Assembly (NCBI GenBank): GCA_963822485.1
Contig: CAWGHW010000031.1
Coordinates: forward strand, 868,001-932,000
Length of the DNA stretch: 64,000 nt
Reading direction: 5' to 3'
Source of the DNA: DASUBV01 sp963822485
GTDB taxonomy: Bacteria > Actinomycetota > Actinomycetes > Streptosporangiales > Streptosporangiaceae
Positions 51,290 to 60,373 of this stretch are shown piece by piece. The notes under the pieces are model-generated. The model had not been told where the DNA came from. It saw only the letters and a list, made by a program, of their open reading frames with translations, and searched no databases. Position 1 is the stretch's first letter. Each line of letters begins with the position of its first letter. The translations under genes were made by a program, and so were the position numbers.

Positions 51290-52072
51290 ATGCTCACCAC
51301 CAATTACGTGCCCGGTGCACCCAACTGGGTGGACCTGGCCACTCCGGATGTCGACGCGGCCGTGGCCTTCTACGGGCCGGTCTTCGGCTGGGAGTTCCAG
51401 TCCGCCGGCCCGGACGCGGGCGGCTACGGCATGTTCACGACGGGCGGCAAGACGGTCGGGGCGGTCGGCCCCATGGGCGAGCCGGGCGCGGCGCCGGCCT
51501 GGACGCTGTACTTCAACACCCCGGACGCCGACGCCGCGGCCGACGCGGTCACCAAGGCCGGCGGCACGGTCCGCGCCGCGCCCATGGACGTGTTCACGGC
51601 CGGGCGGATGGCCCAGTTCGCCGACCCGTCGGGCGCGAACTTCGCGGTCTGGCAGCCGGGGGACACCAAGGGCCTGGACGCGGTCACCGACCCGAACACG
51701 CTGTGCTGGACCGAGCTGCACACGACCGACCCGGCCGGGGCCAAGGCGTTCTACCAGTCGGTGTTCGGCTGGTCCAGCCAGGACATGCCGATGGGCAACT
51801 TCACCTACACGGTCGTCTGCCCGGTCGGTGGCGGCCAGGAGACCAGCCAGGGCGGGATCATGGGGCTGGTGCCCGAGATGGCCGCGGGCGGCAGCCGGTG
51901 GCTGCCGTACTTCGAGGTGACCGACCCCGACGCCGTGGTGGCCAGGGTGACCGAGCACGGCGGCACGGTGATCGCGCCGGCCATGGACCTGGAGGGCGTG
52001 GGCCGGATGGCGGCGTTCGTCGACCCGGCGGGCGCGATGTTCTCGGTGATCAAGAGCGTCCCGGCGTCCTAG
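51290..52072 (+). CDS. Two-domain VOC (glyoxalase/bleomycin-resistance fold) protein
   Basis: 260 residues: two VOC halves, PGAPNWVDLATPDVDAAVAFYGPVFGWEF and CWTELHTTDPAGAKAFYQSVFGWSS, each ending in the ADPSGANFAVWQP or VDPAGAMFSVIK strand. Such tandem proteins (CFP32-like) bind metal or small ligands. ATG at 51290 follows GGGAGGGAA. Convergent with the Fpg-type gene with a four-base overlap. Confidence 0.9.
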   Translation: MLTTNYVPGAPNWVDLATPDVDAAVAFYGPVFGWEFQSAGPDAGGYGMFTTGGKTVGAVGPMGEPGAAPAWTLYFNTPDADAAADAVTKAGGTVRAAPMDVFTAGRMAQFADPSGANFAVWQPGDTKGLDAVTDPNTLCWTELHTTDPAGAKAFYQSVFGWSSQDMPMGNFTYTVVCPVGGGQETSQGGIMGLVPEMAAGGSRWLPYFEVTDPDAVVARVTEHGGTVIAPAMDLEGVGRMAAFVDPAGAMFSVIKSVPAS

Positions 52073-52941
52073 GCCTTCCGCGCCGGGGTCTTCCGCACCG
52101 GGGAGCGCCGTCGGGCTGGTCGGCGTGGTGCCTGCTCGCGAGAGCACCACCACGTCGACCGGCCGCCGACCACGCTGTGGCGCATCTCGGCCCCGCAGCG
52201 CGGGCACCGGCCGCCCGGATGGCGGGCCGAGATCACGTCGCCGGTGTGCGCGCCGCCGCTGGCGATGGCCGTCTCCAGGGTGGCCCGCAGCGCGGCGTAG
52301 AGCCGCTCGACCTCGGCGGTGGTCAGCGTGTCCACCGGAGCGCTCGGCGACAGCCTGGCCTGCCAGAGCGCCTCGTCGGCCAGCAGGTTCCCCACCCCGG
52401 AGATCCTGGACTGGTCCAGCAGCCGCGCCTTGACCGCGATCCGGCCCTTCGTGATCAGCTCGCGGAACTCCTCCCGGCTGACCGTCAGCGCGTCCGGGCC
52501 CAGCGCGCCGATGTCCGGGTCGAGCCGGACCCGCCCCAGCCGGCGCGGGTCGGACAGCACCATTCGCCCGCCGTCGGCGAACTCCAGCGAGAACCGCTCC
52601 CACTTGGCGTTGCGCGGCCAGGTCCCCTGCCAGTGCGGCTCGCCGCCCTCGGCCTGCTGGCCGCCGGTGATCACGATGATGCTGCCGCTCATGCCCAGGT
52701 GGATGCCCAGGTCCGGGCCGGGCGCCGGCGAGCCGTCCGCGCCGGAGGTCTCCAGCCACATCGTCTTGCCGCGCCGGTGCGCCGCGGTCAGCGACCGTCC
52801 GGTCAGTGCCGCCTTGATCTGGCCCGGCGCGTGCGGCCGGGAGACGAACGTGTCGGTGTCGTTGACGTCCACGATGCGCCGGTGCAGCGCCTGATCGGCG
52901 ATCAGCCGGCGTGCGGTCTCAACCTCGGGAAGCTCGGGCAC
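52069..52941 (-). CDS. Fpg/Nei-family DNA glycosylase with an incomplete zinc finger
   Basis: 290 residues. Starts at a GTG giving VPELPEVETARR, the catalytic Pro-Glu N-terminus. Also RRGKTMWLE (catalytic Lys), LGIHLGMSGS, DPRRLGRV, LLDQSRISGVGNLLADEALW (helix-two-turn-helix) and the finger CPRCGAEMRHSVVGGRSTWWCSREQ. The fourth zinc Cys is replaced (CSRE rather than CxxC), while the DNA-contacting Arg is kept. It excises oxidised bases. Confidence 0.92.
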   Translation of the reverse strand: MPELPEVETARRLIADQALHRRIVDVNDTDTFVSRPHAPGQIKAALTGRSLTAAHRRGKTMWLETSGADGSPAPGPDLGIHLGMSGSIIVITGGQQAEGGEPHWQGTWPRNAKWERFSLEFADGGRMVLSDPRRLGRVRLDPDIGALGPDALTVSREEFRELITKGRIAVKARLLDQSRISGVGNLLADEALWQARLSPSAPVDTLTTAEVERLYAALRATLETAIASGGAHTGDVISARHPGGRCPRCGAEMRHSVVGGRSTWWCSREQAPRRPARRRSPVRKTPARKA

Positions 52942-52960
52942 TCCCCAGTTGTACTCGCGG

Positions 52961-53782
52961 CTAGCGCTTGCGGCCCACGCCACCCCACATCGTGGACGGA
53001 ATGCCCCGGTCGGCCGGCGAGTCAGGCCGCCACTCGGGGATCCGGACCACGCCCGGATCGGCCAGGTCCAGACCGTCGAAGAACCGGGTGACCTCGGCCC
53101 GGCTGCGCAGCGCGACCCGCTGGACCATCAGCCGGTTGAGCCGCTTGGCCAGCTCGCGCATGGACGCCGCGTCGATGTCGCTGGCCGGGTGCGACACCAC
53201 CAGGTAGCTGCCACTCGGCACCGCGTCCAGCAGCTCGGCCACGATGTCGCCCGGCCGCTCCTCGTCCATGACGAACTGGAGCACCGCCATCAGCACGATC
53301 GCCACCGGCAGGCCGAGGTCCAGCGTCCGCGCCGCCGCGGTGAGGATCTGGCCGGGCTCGCGCAGGTCCGCGTCCAGGTAGTCGGTGGCTCCCTCCGGGC
53401 TGCTGGTGAGCAGGGACCGGGCGTGGGCCAGCACGATCGGGTCGTGGTCGGCGTAGACCACCCGGCTGTCCGCGGCGATGGCCTGAGCGACCTCGTGGGT
53501 GTTGTTATTCACCGGGATGCCGGTGCCGATGTCGAGGAACTGCCGGATGCCCTGGCCGGCCAGCCACCGCACCGTCCGGGCCAGGAAGGCCCGGTTGGCC
53601 CTGGCCGACAGGGCCAGGTCCGGGTAGGCGGCCATGGCCTGCTGGGCCGCCTGGCGGTCGGCGGGGTAGTTCGTCGTCCCGCCCAGCCAGTAGTTGTAGA
53701 CCCGCGCGATGTGGGCAACGCTGGTGTCGATGGCCGGCGGGCCGCCATTTCCTGCGCCTGCCGAGCCCGAGTCTCCCGACAT
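52961..53782 (-). CDS. DUF574 SAM-dependent methyltransferase-like protein
   Basis: 273 residues, the actinobacterial DUF574/Methyltransf_19 family: IDTSVAHIARVYNYWLGGTTNYPADRQAA, IRQFLDIGTGIPVNNNTHEVAQ (SAM loop), VVYADHDPIVLAHARSLL, YLDADLREP and PSGSYLVVSHPASD. These occur in many copies in filamentous actinomycetes; function unknown. It overlaps no gene; the Fpg-type gene starts 20 bases further on the same strand. Confidence 0.93.
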   Translation of the reverse strand: MSGDSGSAGAGNGGPPAIDTSVAHIARVYNYWLGGTTNYPADRQAAQQAMAAYPDLALSARANRAFLARTVRWLAGQGIRQFLDIGTGIPVNNNTHEVAQAIAADSRVVYADHDPIVLAHARSLLTSSPEGATDYLDADLREPGQILTAAARTLDLGLPVAIVLMAVLQFVMDEERPGDIVAELLDAVPSGSYLVVSHPASDIDAASMRELAKRLNRLMVQRVALRSRAEVTRFFDGLDLADPGVVRIPEWRPDSPADRGIPSTMWGGVGRKR

Positions 53783-53924
53783 TCCCGCACCCTCCTGGCA
53801 TTAGTGTCCTTTAGCCTACAGAACACCGTAAGACTCGCCAGCGTTACTGCCCGGCCGGCCGAGATCCCGGAATGGCCGCGCGCGGATGCCGGATACTGTC
53901 CTACGGCCCGGAACGGAGGACCGC

Positions 53925-54425
53925 ATGGCACAGGCTGGGACAGCGCGTGACAGGACAGCGCCCGACAGGACAGCGCCCGATGAGCTGGTCGAGATCTTCA
54001 CTGATGGCGCGTGCTCGCCCAACCCCGGCCCCGGCGGCTGGGGCGCCATCCTGCGCTACGGCCCTCATACCAGGGAGATCCACGGCAGCGACCCGGCCAC
54101 CACCAACAACCGCATGGAGATGACCGCCGCCATTCAGGGCCTGGAGAGCCTGACCCGGCCCTCCAGCGTGCACGTGTACACCGACAGCCAGTACCTGCGC
54201 CAGGGCATCACCAAGTGGCTGGCCGGCTGGAAGCGCAATGGCTGGGTGACCACCGACAAGAAGCCGGTCAAGAACGCCGACCTGTGGCGGCGCCTGGACA
54301 CGGCCGCCGAGCCGCACGACGTGCAGTGGTTCTGGGTCAAGGGCCACGCCGGTCACCCCGAGAACGAGCGGGCCGACGCGCTGGCCGTCCAGGGGTCGGA
54401 GGAGGCCCGGCAGGGCCGTCTCTAG
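53925..54425 (+). CDS. rnhA: Ribonuclease HI
   Basis: 166 residues with the four acidic residues of RNase HI: FTDGACSPNPGPGGWG (Asp), NNRMEMTAAIQGLE (Glu), VYTDSQYLRQGI (Asp) and GHPENERADALA (Asp), plus the basic handle WKRNGWVTTDKKPVKN. It cuts RNA in RNA-DNA hybrids. ATG at 53925 follows GGAGGA. The stop overlaps that of the convergent EamA gene. Confidence 0.97.
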   Translation: MAQAGTARDRTAPDRTAPDELVEIFTDGACSPNPGPGGWGAILRYGPHTREIHGSDPATTNNRMEMTAAIQGLESLTRPSSVHVYTDSQYLRQGITKWLAGWKRNGWVTTDKKPVKNADLWRRLDTAAEPHDVQWFWVKGHAGHPENERADALAVQGSEEARQGRL

Positions 54426-55376
54426 GGGCGGGCGCGGGCGGCGGACGGGCGCTGACCCGGCGCGGCTGACTGCGCGGTGACGTGCTCGGGTGCGGTCGGC
54501 CTGGTCCGGGTCACCGCGAGCACGCCGCACAGGACCAGGACGGCCCCGGCGTACTGGATCAGGGTCGGCCGCTGATCCAGGATCACGGCGGCCAGCACCA
54601 GCGCGGCGGCGGGCTGGACCAGCAGCAGCAGGGACGACACGGCGGCGGGCAGCCGGGGCAGCGACGAGGTGATCAGCAGCCAGCCGATGGTCTGCACCAG
54701 CAGGGCCAGGAGCAGCAGCCAGCCCAGGGCGGACCAGGAGACGGCGAGCCGCAGGCCGCCGAACGCCAGGCCGAACAGCACGGTGCCGACCGCGGCCCCG
54801 GCGGTGGCGTCAAAGACCTGGCCGGCCACGTGCCGGGTCGGGCCCGCCGACTGCCGCAGGATCAGCAGGAAGCCCGCGTAGGCGAGGTTGGCCGCGATCG
54901 CGTAGCCGAGCCCGGCCGCGGGGTGCTCTCCGGTGCCGCCGCCCCCGGCCAGCCCCGATACCAGCACCACGCCGAGCAAGCACCACCGGCAGCATGAGCA
55001 GGTAGCGCCGGTCCGGGCGCTCGCGCAGCACGACCCAGGCCAGCCCCGCGACGAACGGCACGTACACGCTGCCGATGACGGTGGCCACCCCGGCCCCGAC
55101 GTCGGCGATGGTGTGGTTGAACAGCACCAGGTCCACGGCCAGCAGCAGGCCCGCCAGCACCGCGCTGCCGCGCCGGGCCCACGGGCGCGGCCCGCGGCGG
55201 CGCTGCTCGATCCAGGCCAGCACGGCCAGCACCGGCAGGGCCAGCACGCAGCGGTAGAAGGCGGTCGGGACCGGACCGGCGTCCCCCAGGGTGACCAGGA
55301 TGGCCATCGGGGAGATGCAGGCCGCGCCGAGGGCCGCCGCGCCGGCCGACCGGGTCCGGTGGCCAGCCTTCGCCAC
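54422..55376 (-). CDS. EamA/DMT-family transporter (frameshifted)
   Basis: About 317 residues, ten helices in two EamA repeats. The first repeat (AALGAACISPMAILVTLGDAGPVPTAFYRCVLALPVLAVLAW, SVYVPFVAGLAWVVLRERPD) runs to LLMLPVVL. The second (LGVVLVSGLAGGG, VQTIGWLLITSSLPRLPAAVSSLLLLVQPAAALVLAAVILDQRP) is in another frame. Removing one T at about 54980 joins them as PVVLLGVVLVSG. Substrate unknown. The GTG start overlaps the VOC stop by one base. Confidence 0.88.
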
Positions 55377-55777
55377 TAGCTGAGCGTGGCGCCGACGTGC
55401 TCGCGGACCTCCTGGATGGCCCAGTTATTGCCGTCGGGATCGGCGAAGAAGACGTACTTGCCGCCGTCGCGCGGGTCCAGGACCTGCACATCGGAGACGG
55501 GCACGCCGTTGGCGGCCAGCTGGGCGCGGGCCGCCTCGATGTCGCTGACCACGAGCTGGAGGCTGGCCGAGGCCCCGAAGTCGGTGCCGGCCGCGACGAC
55601 CTTGGGCCCGATGACCAGCGAGCACCCCGACCCCGGCGGGGTCATGTGCACCACCCGCATGGCCGGGGTGGGCTGAGTGTCGGCATCCAGGCGGAAGCCC
55701 AGCTGGCCGACGTAGAAGCTCTTGGCCCGCTCGACGTCGGTGACCGGCACGACGACTACTTCCAGTTTCCAGTCCAT
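55376..55777 (-). CDS. VOC-family protein
   Basis: 133 residues of the glyoxalase/bleomycin-resistance fold: LEVVVVPVTDVERAKSFYVGQLGFRLDAD, ASLQLVVSDIEAARAQLAANGVPVSDVQ and YVFFADPDGNNWAIQEV. Function not predictable. It is translationally coupled to the EamA transporter that follows. Confidence 0.92.
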   Translation of the reverse strand: MDWKLEVVVVPVTDVERAKSFYVGQLGFRLDADTQPTPAMRVVHMTPPGSGCSLVIGPKVVAAGTDFGASASLQLVVSDIEAARAQLAANGVPVSDVQVLDPRDGGKYVFFADPDGNNWAIQEVREHVGATLS

Positions 55778-56001
55778 CTCCCCAGCCTAGGGATGTCCGG
55801 GCCGCCGTGGCCGCCACTCGGGCCGGCTGACTCTTCCGGCGACTCGCGGCAAATGCCGGAATAATCAGCCATTCTGGGCGCCATATAAGATCACCGGCTA
55901 CGGATCAGGCCGGGATAGTTACTGATCCGTCCGGCGAAATGGAGTTTAATAGAGACGTGCTAACGGGGGATCTCACGGGCCGGATGATGACCGGTAACGG
56001 C

Positions 56002-56964
56002 ATGCGCAAACTTCGGCGGCTGGCCGCGCTCTCGGCAATCGCGTTAATCGTCACGGGCTGCTCTCGCTTTGGCGAGGCGGGCAGCCCCGCCAGCCCGGCC
56101 CGGCCGGCGGCCAGGGCCCGGTCGCAGCCGGCGGCGCATCCCCGGCCCGCGGTGGCGTCGAGCACCTCGGTGCCATCCAGCAGTACCCCGCCGGCCACGC
56201 CGGCGCCGTCCCGGCGGGCCCGGCCGGCCCGGTCCCCGTTCGCCAGCCCTGGCCTGCGGTCGTTCCTGGCCGGCCGGTCCGGCGACGTGACCGCGGCCGT
56301 GTATGACGTTCGCGCCCGCCGCATCTGGGTGCTGCACCCGGGCGTCCGCGAGTACACGGCCAGCATCGTGAAAGTCGAGATCATGGGCACGGCGCTGCAA
56401 GAAGCGCAGCAGGCGGGGCAGAGCCTGCCGCCTGCGGAGCAGGGCCTGATGCCCTCGATGATCGAGAACAGCGACAACGACTCGGCGACGGCGCTGCTGC
56501 GCGATGTAGGCGGCCCGAGCGCCGTGGCCCGGTTCGACCGGTCGGCGGGCATGACCGACACGCAGCCGTCCACCCTGGCCCTCATCCCCGGCACCCCGTG
56601 GCCCGGCTGGGGCCTGACCACGACCACCGCGCTGGACGAGGCCGTCCTGGTGTCGCGGTTCGCCTACCCGAACGGGGTGCTGTCCAGTGTCTCCCGCCAG
56701 TACGGCCTGTCCCTGATGGAAAACATCGAGTCCGACCAGAGCTGGGGCGTGTCCGGTGGTGTTCCGCCGGGCACCAGAATCGCGCTCAAGAACGGCTGGC
56801 TCCCGCTCGGACCGTCGAACTGGCAGATCGACAGCATCGGCTGGATTGACGGGCACGGACGCAATTACGTGCTCGCCGTACTCACCGCCGACAATCCGAG
56901 CGAGGCTTACGGCATCGACACGATCGAGGGCATTGCGAGCTACATTTACCGGTCCCGTGGTTAG
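56002..56964 (+). CDS. Serine-hydrolase lipoprotein of the class A beta-lactamase/PBP fold
   Basis: 320 residues. MRKLRRLAALSAIALIVTGC is a clean lipoprotein signal, which is why I place the start at 56002, although in-frame starts at 55939 and 55984 exist. A Pro/Ala/Ser-rich linker (about residues 25-90) leads to a beta-lactamase-like domain with SIVK (Ser121), SDN (Ser157) and KNG (Lys263), the SxxK/SxN/KxG triad. No clear Glu166-type omega loop is seen, so a wall enzyme or penicillin-binding role is likelier than antibiotic hydrolysis. Confidence 0.85.
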   Translation: MRKLRRLAALSAIALIVTGCSRFGEAGSPASPARPAARARSQPAAHPRPAVASSTSVPSSSTPPATPAPSRRARPARSPFASPGLRSFLAGRSGDVTAAVYDVRARRIWVLHPGVREYTASIVKVEIMGTALQEAQQAGQSLPPAEQGLMPSMIENSDNDSATALLRDVGGPSAVARFDRSAGMTDTQPSTLALIPGTPWPGWGLTTTTALDEAVLVSRFAYPNGVLSSVSRQYGLSLMENIESDQSWGVSGGVPPGTRIALKNGWLPLGPSNWQIDSIGWIDGHGRNYVLAVLTADNPSEAYGIDTIEGIASYIYRSRG

Positions 56965-56970
56965 TCGCGG

Positions 56971-59082
56971 TTAGATGCTGCTGACGGTCAGCTGAGGCAG
57001 GCTGTACTCGCTGGCGATCGGATTCCACAGGCTCAGGAAGTCATCCTTGTAGGTCACGGCCTGGCCGTCCGCGGCCTGCGCGGCGGCCTGGCTGCCCGAC
57101 TGGCAGCTCGACGACTCCATCTGGTTGGCGTAGTTCAGGTAGTCCTGGTCGGCCACGAGCGAGTAGTGCAGCGCCTGGATCAGGTCGGCCTTGACCTGCG
57201 TCCCGTTGGGCAGGTCGTTCATCTGCGTGCTCTGGGCCTGGTCGTACTCGTTTTGCCGCTGGCTCTCGACGGACTGGATCTCCGAGATGTCGCTGGCGAT
57301 GTCCCCGCAGGCCGAGACGTCATTGACCGCGTTGTTCAGCCCGGCGGCGCTGCCACTGCCGGAGCTCAGCAGGCTGCTGACCGTGCTGGCCTGGGCGCTC
57401 GCCGCCGGGTCCGGGGCGGCCGTGGCCGGGGTCACCGAGGGCGAGGCCGCCGGCAGCGGCGCCGTCGAGGACGCGCTAGGCGAGGGCGAGGTGGCGGCGG
57501 ACGACCGGGGTGCGGTTGCGGTGGAGGCGGAAGTCCGGCGTCCGACCTCGTTGGCCTGCCCGGCGTGGTTGCCGTGACCGACCAGCACGACTGCCACCAC
57601 CGCCGCGGCGGCCACGGCGGCGACCGCGCCGATGACGCCGACGATCAGGCCGCGCGAGCGCGGCGGCCGGGGCGCCTGCGGCGGCCAGCCGGTCCCGCCT
57701 GGGCCTATGGATCCGACTGGGCCGGGGCCGCCTGGGCCCATGGATCCGACTGGGCCGGATGGCGCCATCGTGGCCTGCTGTTGCCAGCCGGCCGCTACGG
57801 CCGCCGCGGGCGCCGCGGGCGCCACGTTCGGCCCGCTGGGCGGCTGGGCGTAGTACGGGACGAAGCCCGCGCCGGGCCCTGGCCCTGGCACCGCCGCCGC
57901 CAGCTCGGTGAACGGGTGAACCGGCGCGGCCGGGGCTGGCCCGCCGATGCCTGGGCCGCCGAGGCCCGGTCCGCCTGGAAGGCTGCGGGGCAGCTCGGGC
58001 GCGCCGGGCACCAGGCCCAGGGCCCGCCCCAGGTTGATCGCGAACTGGGCGCAGCTGCCGTAGCGCTCGGACGGCTGCTTGGCCATGGCCGCGGCCAGCA
58101 CGCCGTTGGCCGCGGGCGGCAGCTCGCGGCGCTGGGCGGTGAGGGCCGGCGGCGGCTCGGTGATGTGCGCGCGCACCAGGGCCAGGCCCTGCGACTTGCT
58201 GAACGGCGGAACGCCGCTGAGCAGCTCGTAGGCGGCACAGCCGAGCGAGTAGAGGTCGGTGCGGCCGTCCACGTCGCTGCCGTCGATCTGCTCCGGCGCG
58301 ATGTAGTCCAGGGTGCCGACGAACTGTCCGGTCATGGTCAGGCTGCTGGCGGCCAGTGACTGCTTGCTGATCCCGAAGTCGGACAGGTAGACGTGCTGGG
58401 CCTCGTCGCCGGCCGGGCCGCTCCCGCCCGGCCCGGTGCTGCCGGGGCGGCGGTCCAGGAGCATGTTGGCCGGCTTGACGTCGCGGTGGATCAGGCCGTG
58501 GGCGTGCGCGGCGTCGAGCGCCGAGGCGACCTGGCTGATGATGCTCCAGGCCCGGGCCGGGGGCAGCGGGCCGCCCTGCTCCAGCAGCTTCCGGACGTCG
58601 CCGCCCTGCACGTAGCGCATGGCGATGAACAAGGAGCCGCCGACGTCGCCGGCCTCGTAGATCGGGATGATGTTGGGGTGGTCAACGGCGGCGGCCGAGC
58701 GCGACTCGCGGATGAACCGCTGCCGGAAGCCGGGGTCGGCCGTTAAGGCGGGCGCCAGCAGCTTGAGCGCCACGTGGCGGTCCAGGCGCTCGTCACGGGC
58801 ACGGTAGACGACGGCCATTCCGCCTTCGCCGATCTGCTCTTCCAGCAGGTACCCGGCGATGGCCTGCGCCGACGCGGCGCCGGCGGCGGCCGCGGGGACC
58901 GACGGCGCGGCGGCCGACGGCGCGGCAGCCGGCTTCTTGCGGGGCGGCGTCGGCTTCCTGGCCGGCTTCCCGGCGGTTTGGCTACGCGACCCGGCGGGCT
59001 TGCGCGGGGTCCGCCTGGGCTGCTCGGCCGCTGGCTGGTTCTCGCTGGCCGACGCGTTCTCGCCGGGCGTCTGATCGCTCAT
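56971..59082 (-). CDS. Transmembrane Ser/Thr protein kinase with a unique external domain
   Basis: 703 residues. A Lys/Pro/Ala-rich N-terminus (1-75), a Hanks-type kinase (about 80-340: IGEGGMAVVY, VALKLL, HRDVKPAN, SDFGISK, IAPEQI), a Gly/Pro-rich linker (VGSMGPGGPGPVGSIGPGG), one helix (LIVGVIGAVAAVAAAAVVAVVLV, about 476-498) and an external Ser/Thr/Ala-rich stalk ending in a helical domain with two Cys (SACGDIASDI and ESSSCQSGS). It lacks PASTA repeats. It could phosphorylate threonines read by the FHA protein at 33.8 kb; that link is inferred. Confidence 0.94.
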   Translation of the reverse strand: MSDQTPGENASASENQPAAEQPRRTPRKPAGSRSQTAGKPARKPTPPRKKPAAAPSAAAPSVPAAAAGAASAQAIAGYLLEEQIGEGGMAVVYRARDERLDRHVALKLLAPALTADPGFRQRFIRESRSAAAVDHPNIIPIYEAGDVGGSLFIAMRYVQGGDVRKLLEQGGPLPPARAWSIISQVASALDAAHAHGLIHRDVKPANMLLDRRPGSTGPGGSGPAGDEAQHVYLSDFGISKQSLAASSLTMTGQFVGTLDYIAPEQIDGSDVDGRTDLYSLGCAAYELLSGVPPFSKSQGLALVRAHITEPPPALTAQRRELPPAANGVLAAAMAKQPSERYGSCAQFAINLGRALGLVPGAPELPRSLPGGPGLGGPGIGGPAPAAPVHPFTELAAAVPGPGPGAGFVPYYAQPPSGPNVAPAAPAAAVAAGWQQQATMAPSGPVGSMGPGGPGPVGSIGPGGTGWPPQAPRPPRSRGLIVGVIGAVAAVAAAAVVAVVLVGHGNHAGQANEVGRRTSASTATAPRSSAATSPSPSASSTAPLPAASPSVTPATAAPDPAASAQASTVSSLLSSGSGSAAGLNNAVNDVSACGDIASDISEIQSVESQRQNEYDQAQSTQMNDLPNGTQVKADLIQALHYSLVADQDYLNYANQMESSSCQSGSQAAAQAADGQAVTYKDDFLSLWNPIASEYSLPQLTVSSI

Positions 59083-59343
59083 GCCGCCCACCCCGAGTCA
59101 CGACACCCGCGCCGCTCAAAGCGCACCAAATTGGCGGATGATTTGATGGAAAACTGGCTCGAGGCCACCCCGCCCCGGCCAAGCGCATGCTTCGTCATTA
59201 AGCCCCCCCGGCTCGGCTAAGCATCACAATTATGGTCCAATGAATAACTGACGCGCCAGACCCGAATCTGGTGTACGCCCTGGGCATGGGCAGTTTGGCC
59301 GCCAGGGCCGTCCCGGAATGTTCCGGGGAAGGAACTGGTGTCC
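59083..59343. other. Divergent intergenic region between kinase and G1 protease genes
   Basis: No gene is seen. AT-rich tracts (TTGGCGGATGATTTGATGG, CACAATTATGGTCCAATG) probably hold the two promoters. The G1 protease ribosome binding site GGAAGGAA is at the right end. Confidence 0.5.
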
Positions 59344-60210
59344 ATGAGACGTCTGTTTACGATCGTTACCGCTGGGACTGTGGCGGGCCTCCTGTGCGCT
59401 GGCGCCATGGCCGGCACCGCGGTCGCCGCCAATACCAGGGCCAGCGGTCACGTCACGCAGCCGGGCGGCCCGATCGTCAGGACCTCGGTGGCGGGCAACA
59501 GCGGCCTCCCCACGATCAGCGAGAACTGGTCGGGCTACGCCGCCACCTCGGCCAGGAAGTTCACCTACGTGCACAGCACGTTCGTCCAGCCCAAGATCAC
59601 CTGCCCGGGCGTCAAGAACCAGTGGACCTCGAACTGGGTCGGCCTGGACGGCTTCGCCGACCAGACGGTGGAGCAGGACGGCACCTTCGCCATGTGCGGC
59701 GGAACGAACAGCAAGACGCCGGTCTACGAGGCGTGGTACGAGCTGTTCCCGGCCAACTCGGTGAACGTGTTCGCGGTGCACGCGGGCGACAAGATGGACA
59801 TCGCGGTGCGCTTCGCGAGCGGCAAGTTCACGCTCACCGTCGCCGACCTCACCTCGGGCAAGAAGGTCACCCACAGCGCGAAATGCGCCACCTGCCTGCG
59901 GACCTCGGCCGAGTGGATCATCGAGCGGCCCGCCCTGTGCGACAACTCGGGCGTCAGCTGTTTCCTGACCGAGCTGGCCGACTACCACACGGCGACGATG
60001 GGCGCCAGCCAGGCTCAGGTCGCCGGCGGGGCGGTCAGCGGCCTGGCCAAGTTCGCCAATATCCCGATCTTCATGATTGACCCGCTGAAGGCCGGCGGAT
60101 TCATCTCGCTGGACGGGGTGGGCCCGCTGGCGAGCTCGGGCTCGGCTTTCACCGCGACCTGGCAGCGGTCGGGTACCACGACGCCCATAACGCTCGGCCC
60201 AAACAGCTGA
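59344..60210 (+). CDS. Secreted peptidase of the G1 (eqolisin, glutamic) family
   Basis: 288 residues. Signal peptide MRRLFTIVTAGTVAGLLCAG followed by an Ala-rich cleavage site, then the G1 beta-sandwich: SENWSGYAAT, WTSNWVGLDGF, QTVEQDGTFAMCGG (catalytic Gln), VYEAWYELFPAN and TSAEWIIERPALC (catalytic Glu). Four or more Cys could form disulfides. G1 enzymes use a Gln/Glu dyad and prefer acidic pH. A strong terminator follows. Confidence 0.92.
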   Translation: MRRLFTIVTAGTVAGLLCAGAMAGTAVAANTRASGHVTQPGGPIVRTSVAGNSGLPTISENWSGYAATSARKFTYVHSTFVQPKITCPGVKNQWTSNWVGLDGFADQTVEQDGTFAMCGGTNSKTPVYEAWYELFPANSVNVFAVHAGDKMDIAVRFASGKFTLTVADLTSGKKVTHSAKCATCLRTSAEWIIERPALCDNSGVSCFLTELADYHTATMGASQAQVAGGAVSGLAKFANIPIFMIDPLKAGGFISLDGVGPLASSGSAFTATWQRSGTTTPITLGPNS

Positions 60211-60232
60211 GCAGCTAGAACGCTTCGTAAAA

Positions 60233-60275
60233 ACGGCCCGTGGCCCGCGTCGGCGGGCCACGGCCGTCCATTTTT
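60233..60275 (+). terminator. Rho-independent terminator after the G1 protease gene
   Basis: Two arms, ACGGCCCGTGGCCCGC and GCGGGCCACGGCCGT, fold into a long GC stem with a four-base loop, preceded by AAAAA and followed by ATTTTTG. Confidence 0.85.
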
Positions 60276-60373
60276 GCGCACCCCCGCTGAACCCCTTCGC
60301 GTGGCCGGCCGTGCTAACAGTGGCCGGGCCAGCGTGGTCCCGGCCGCGTTGCCACACGACGAAGGGATCCGTC

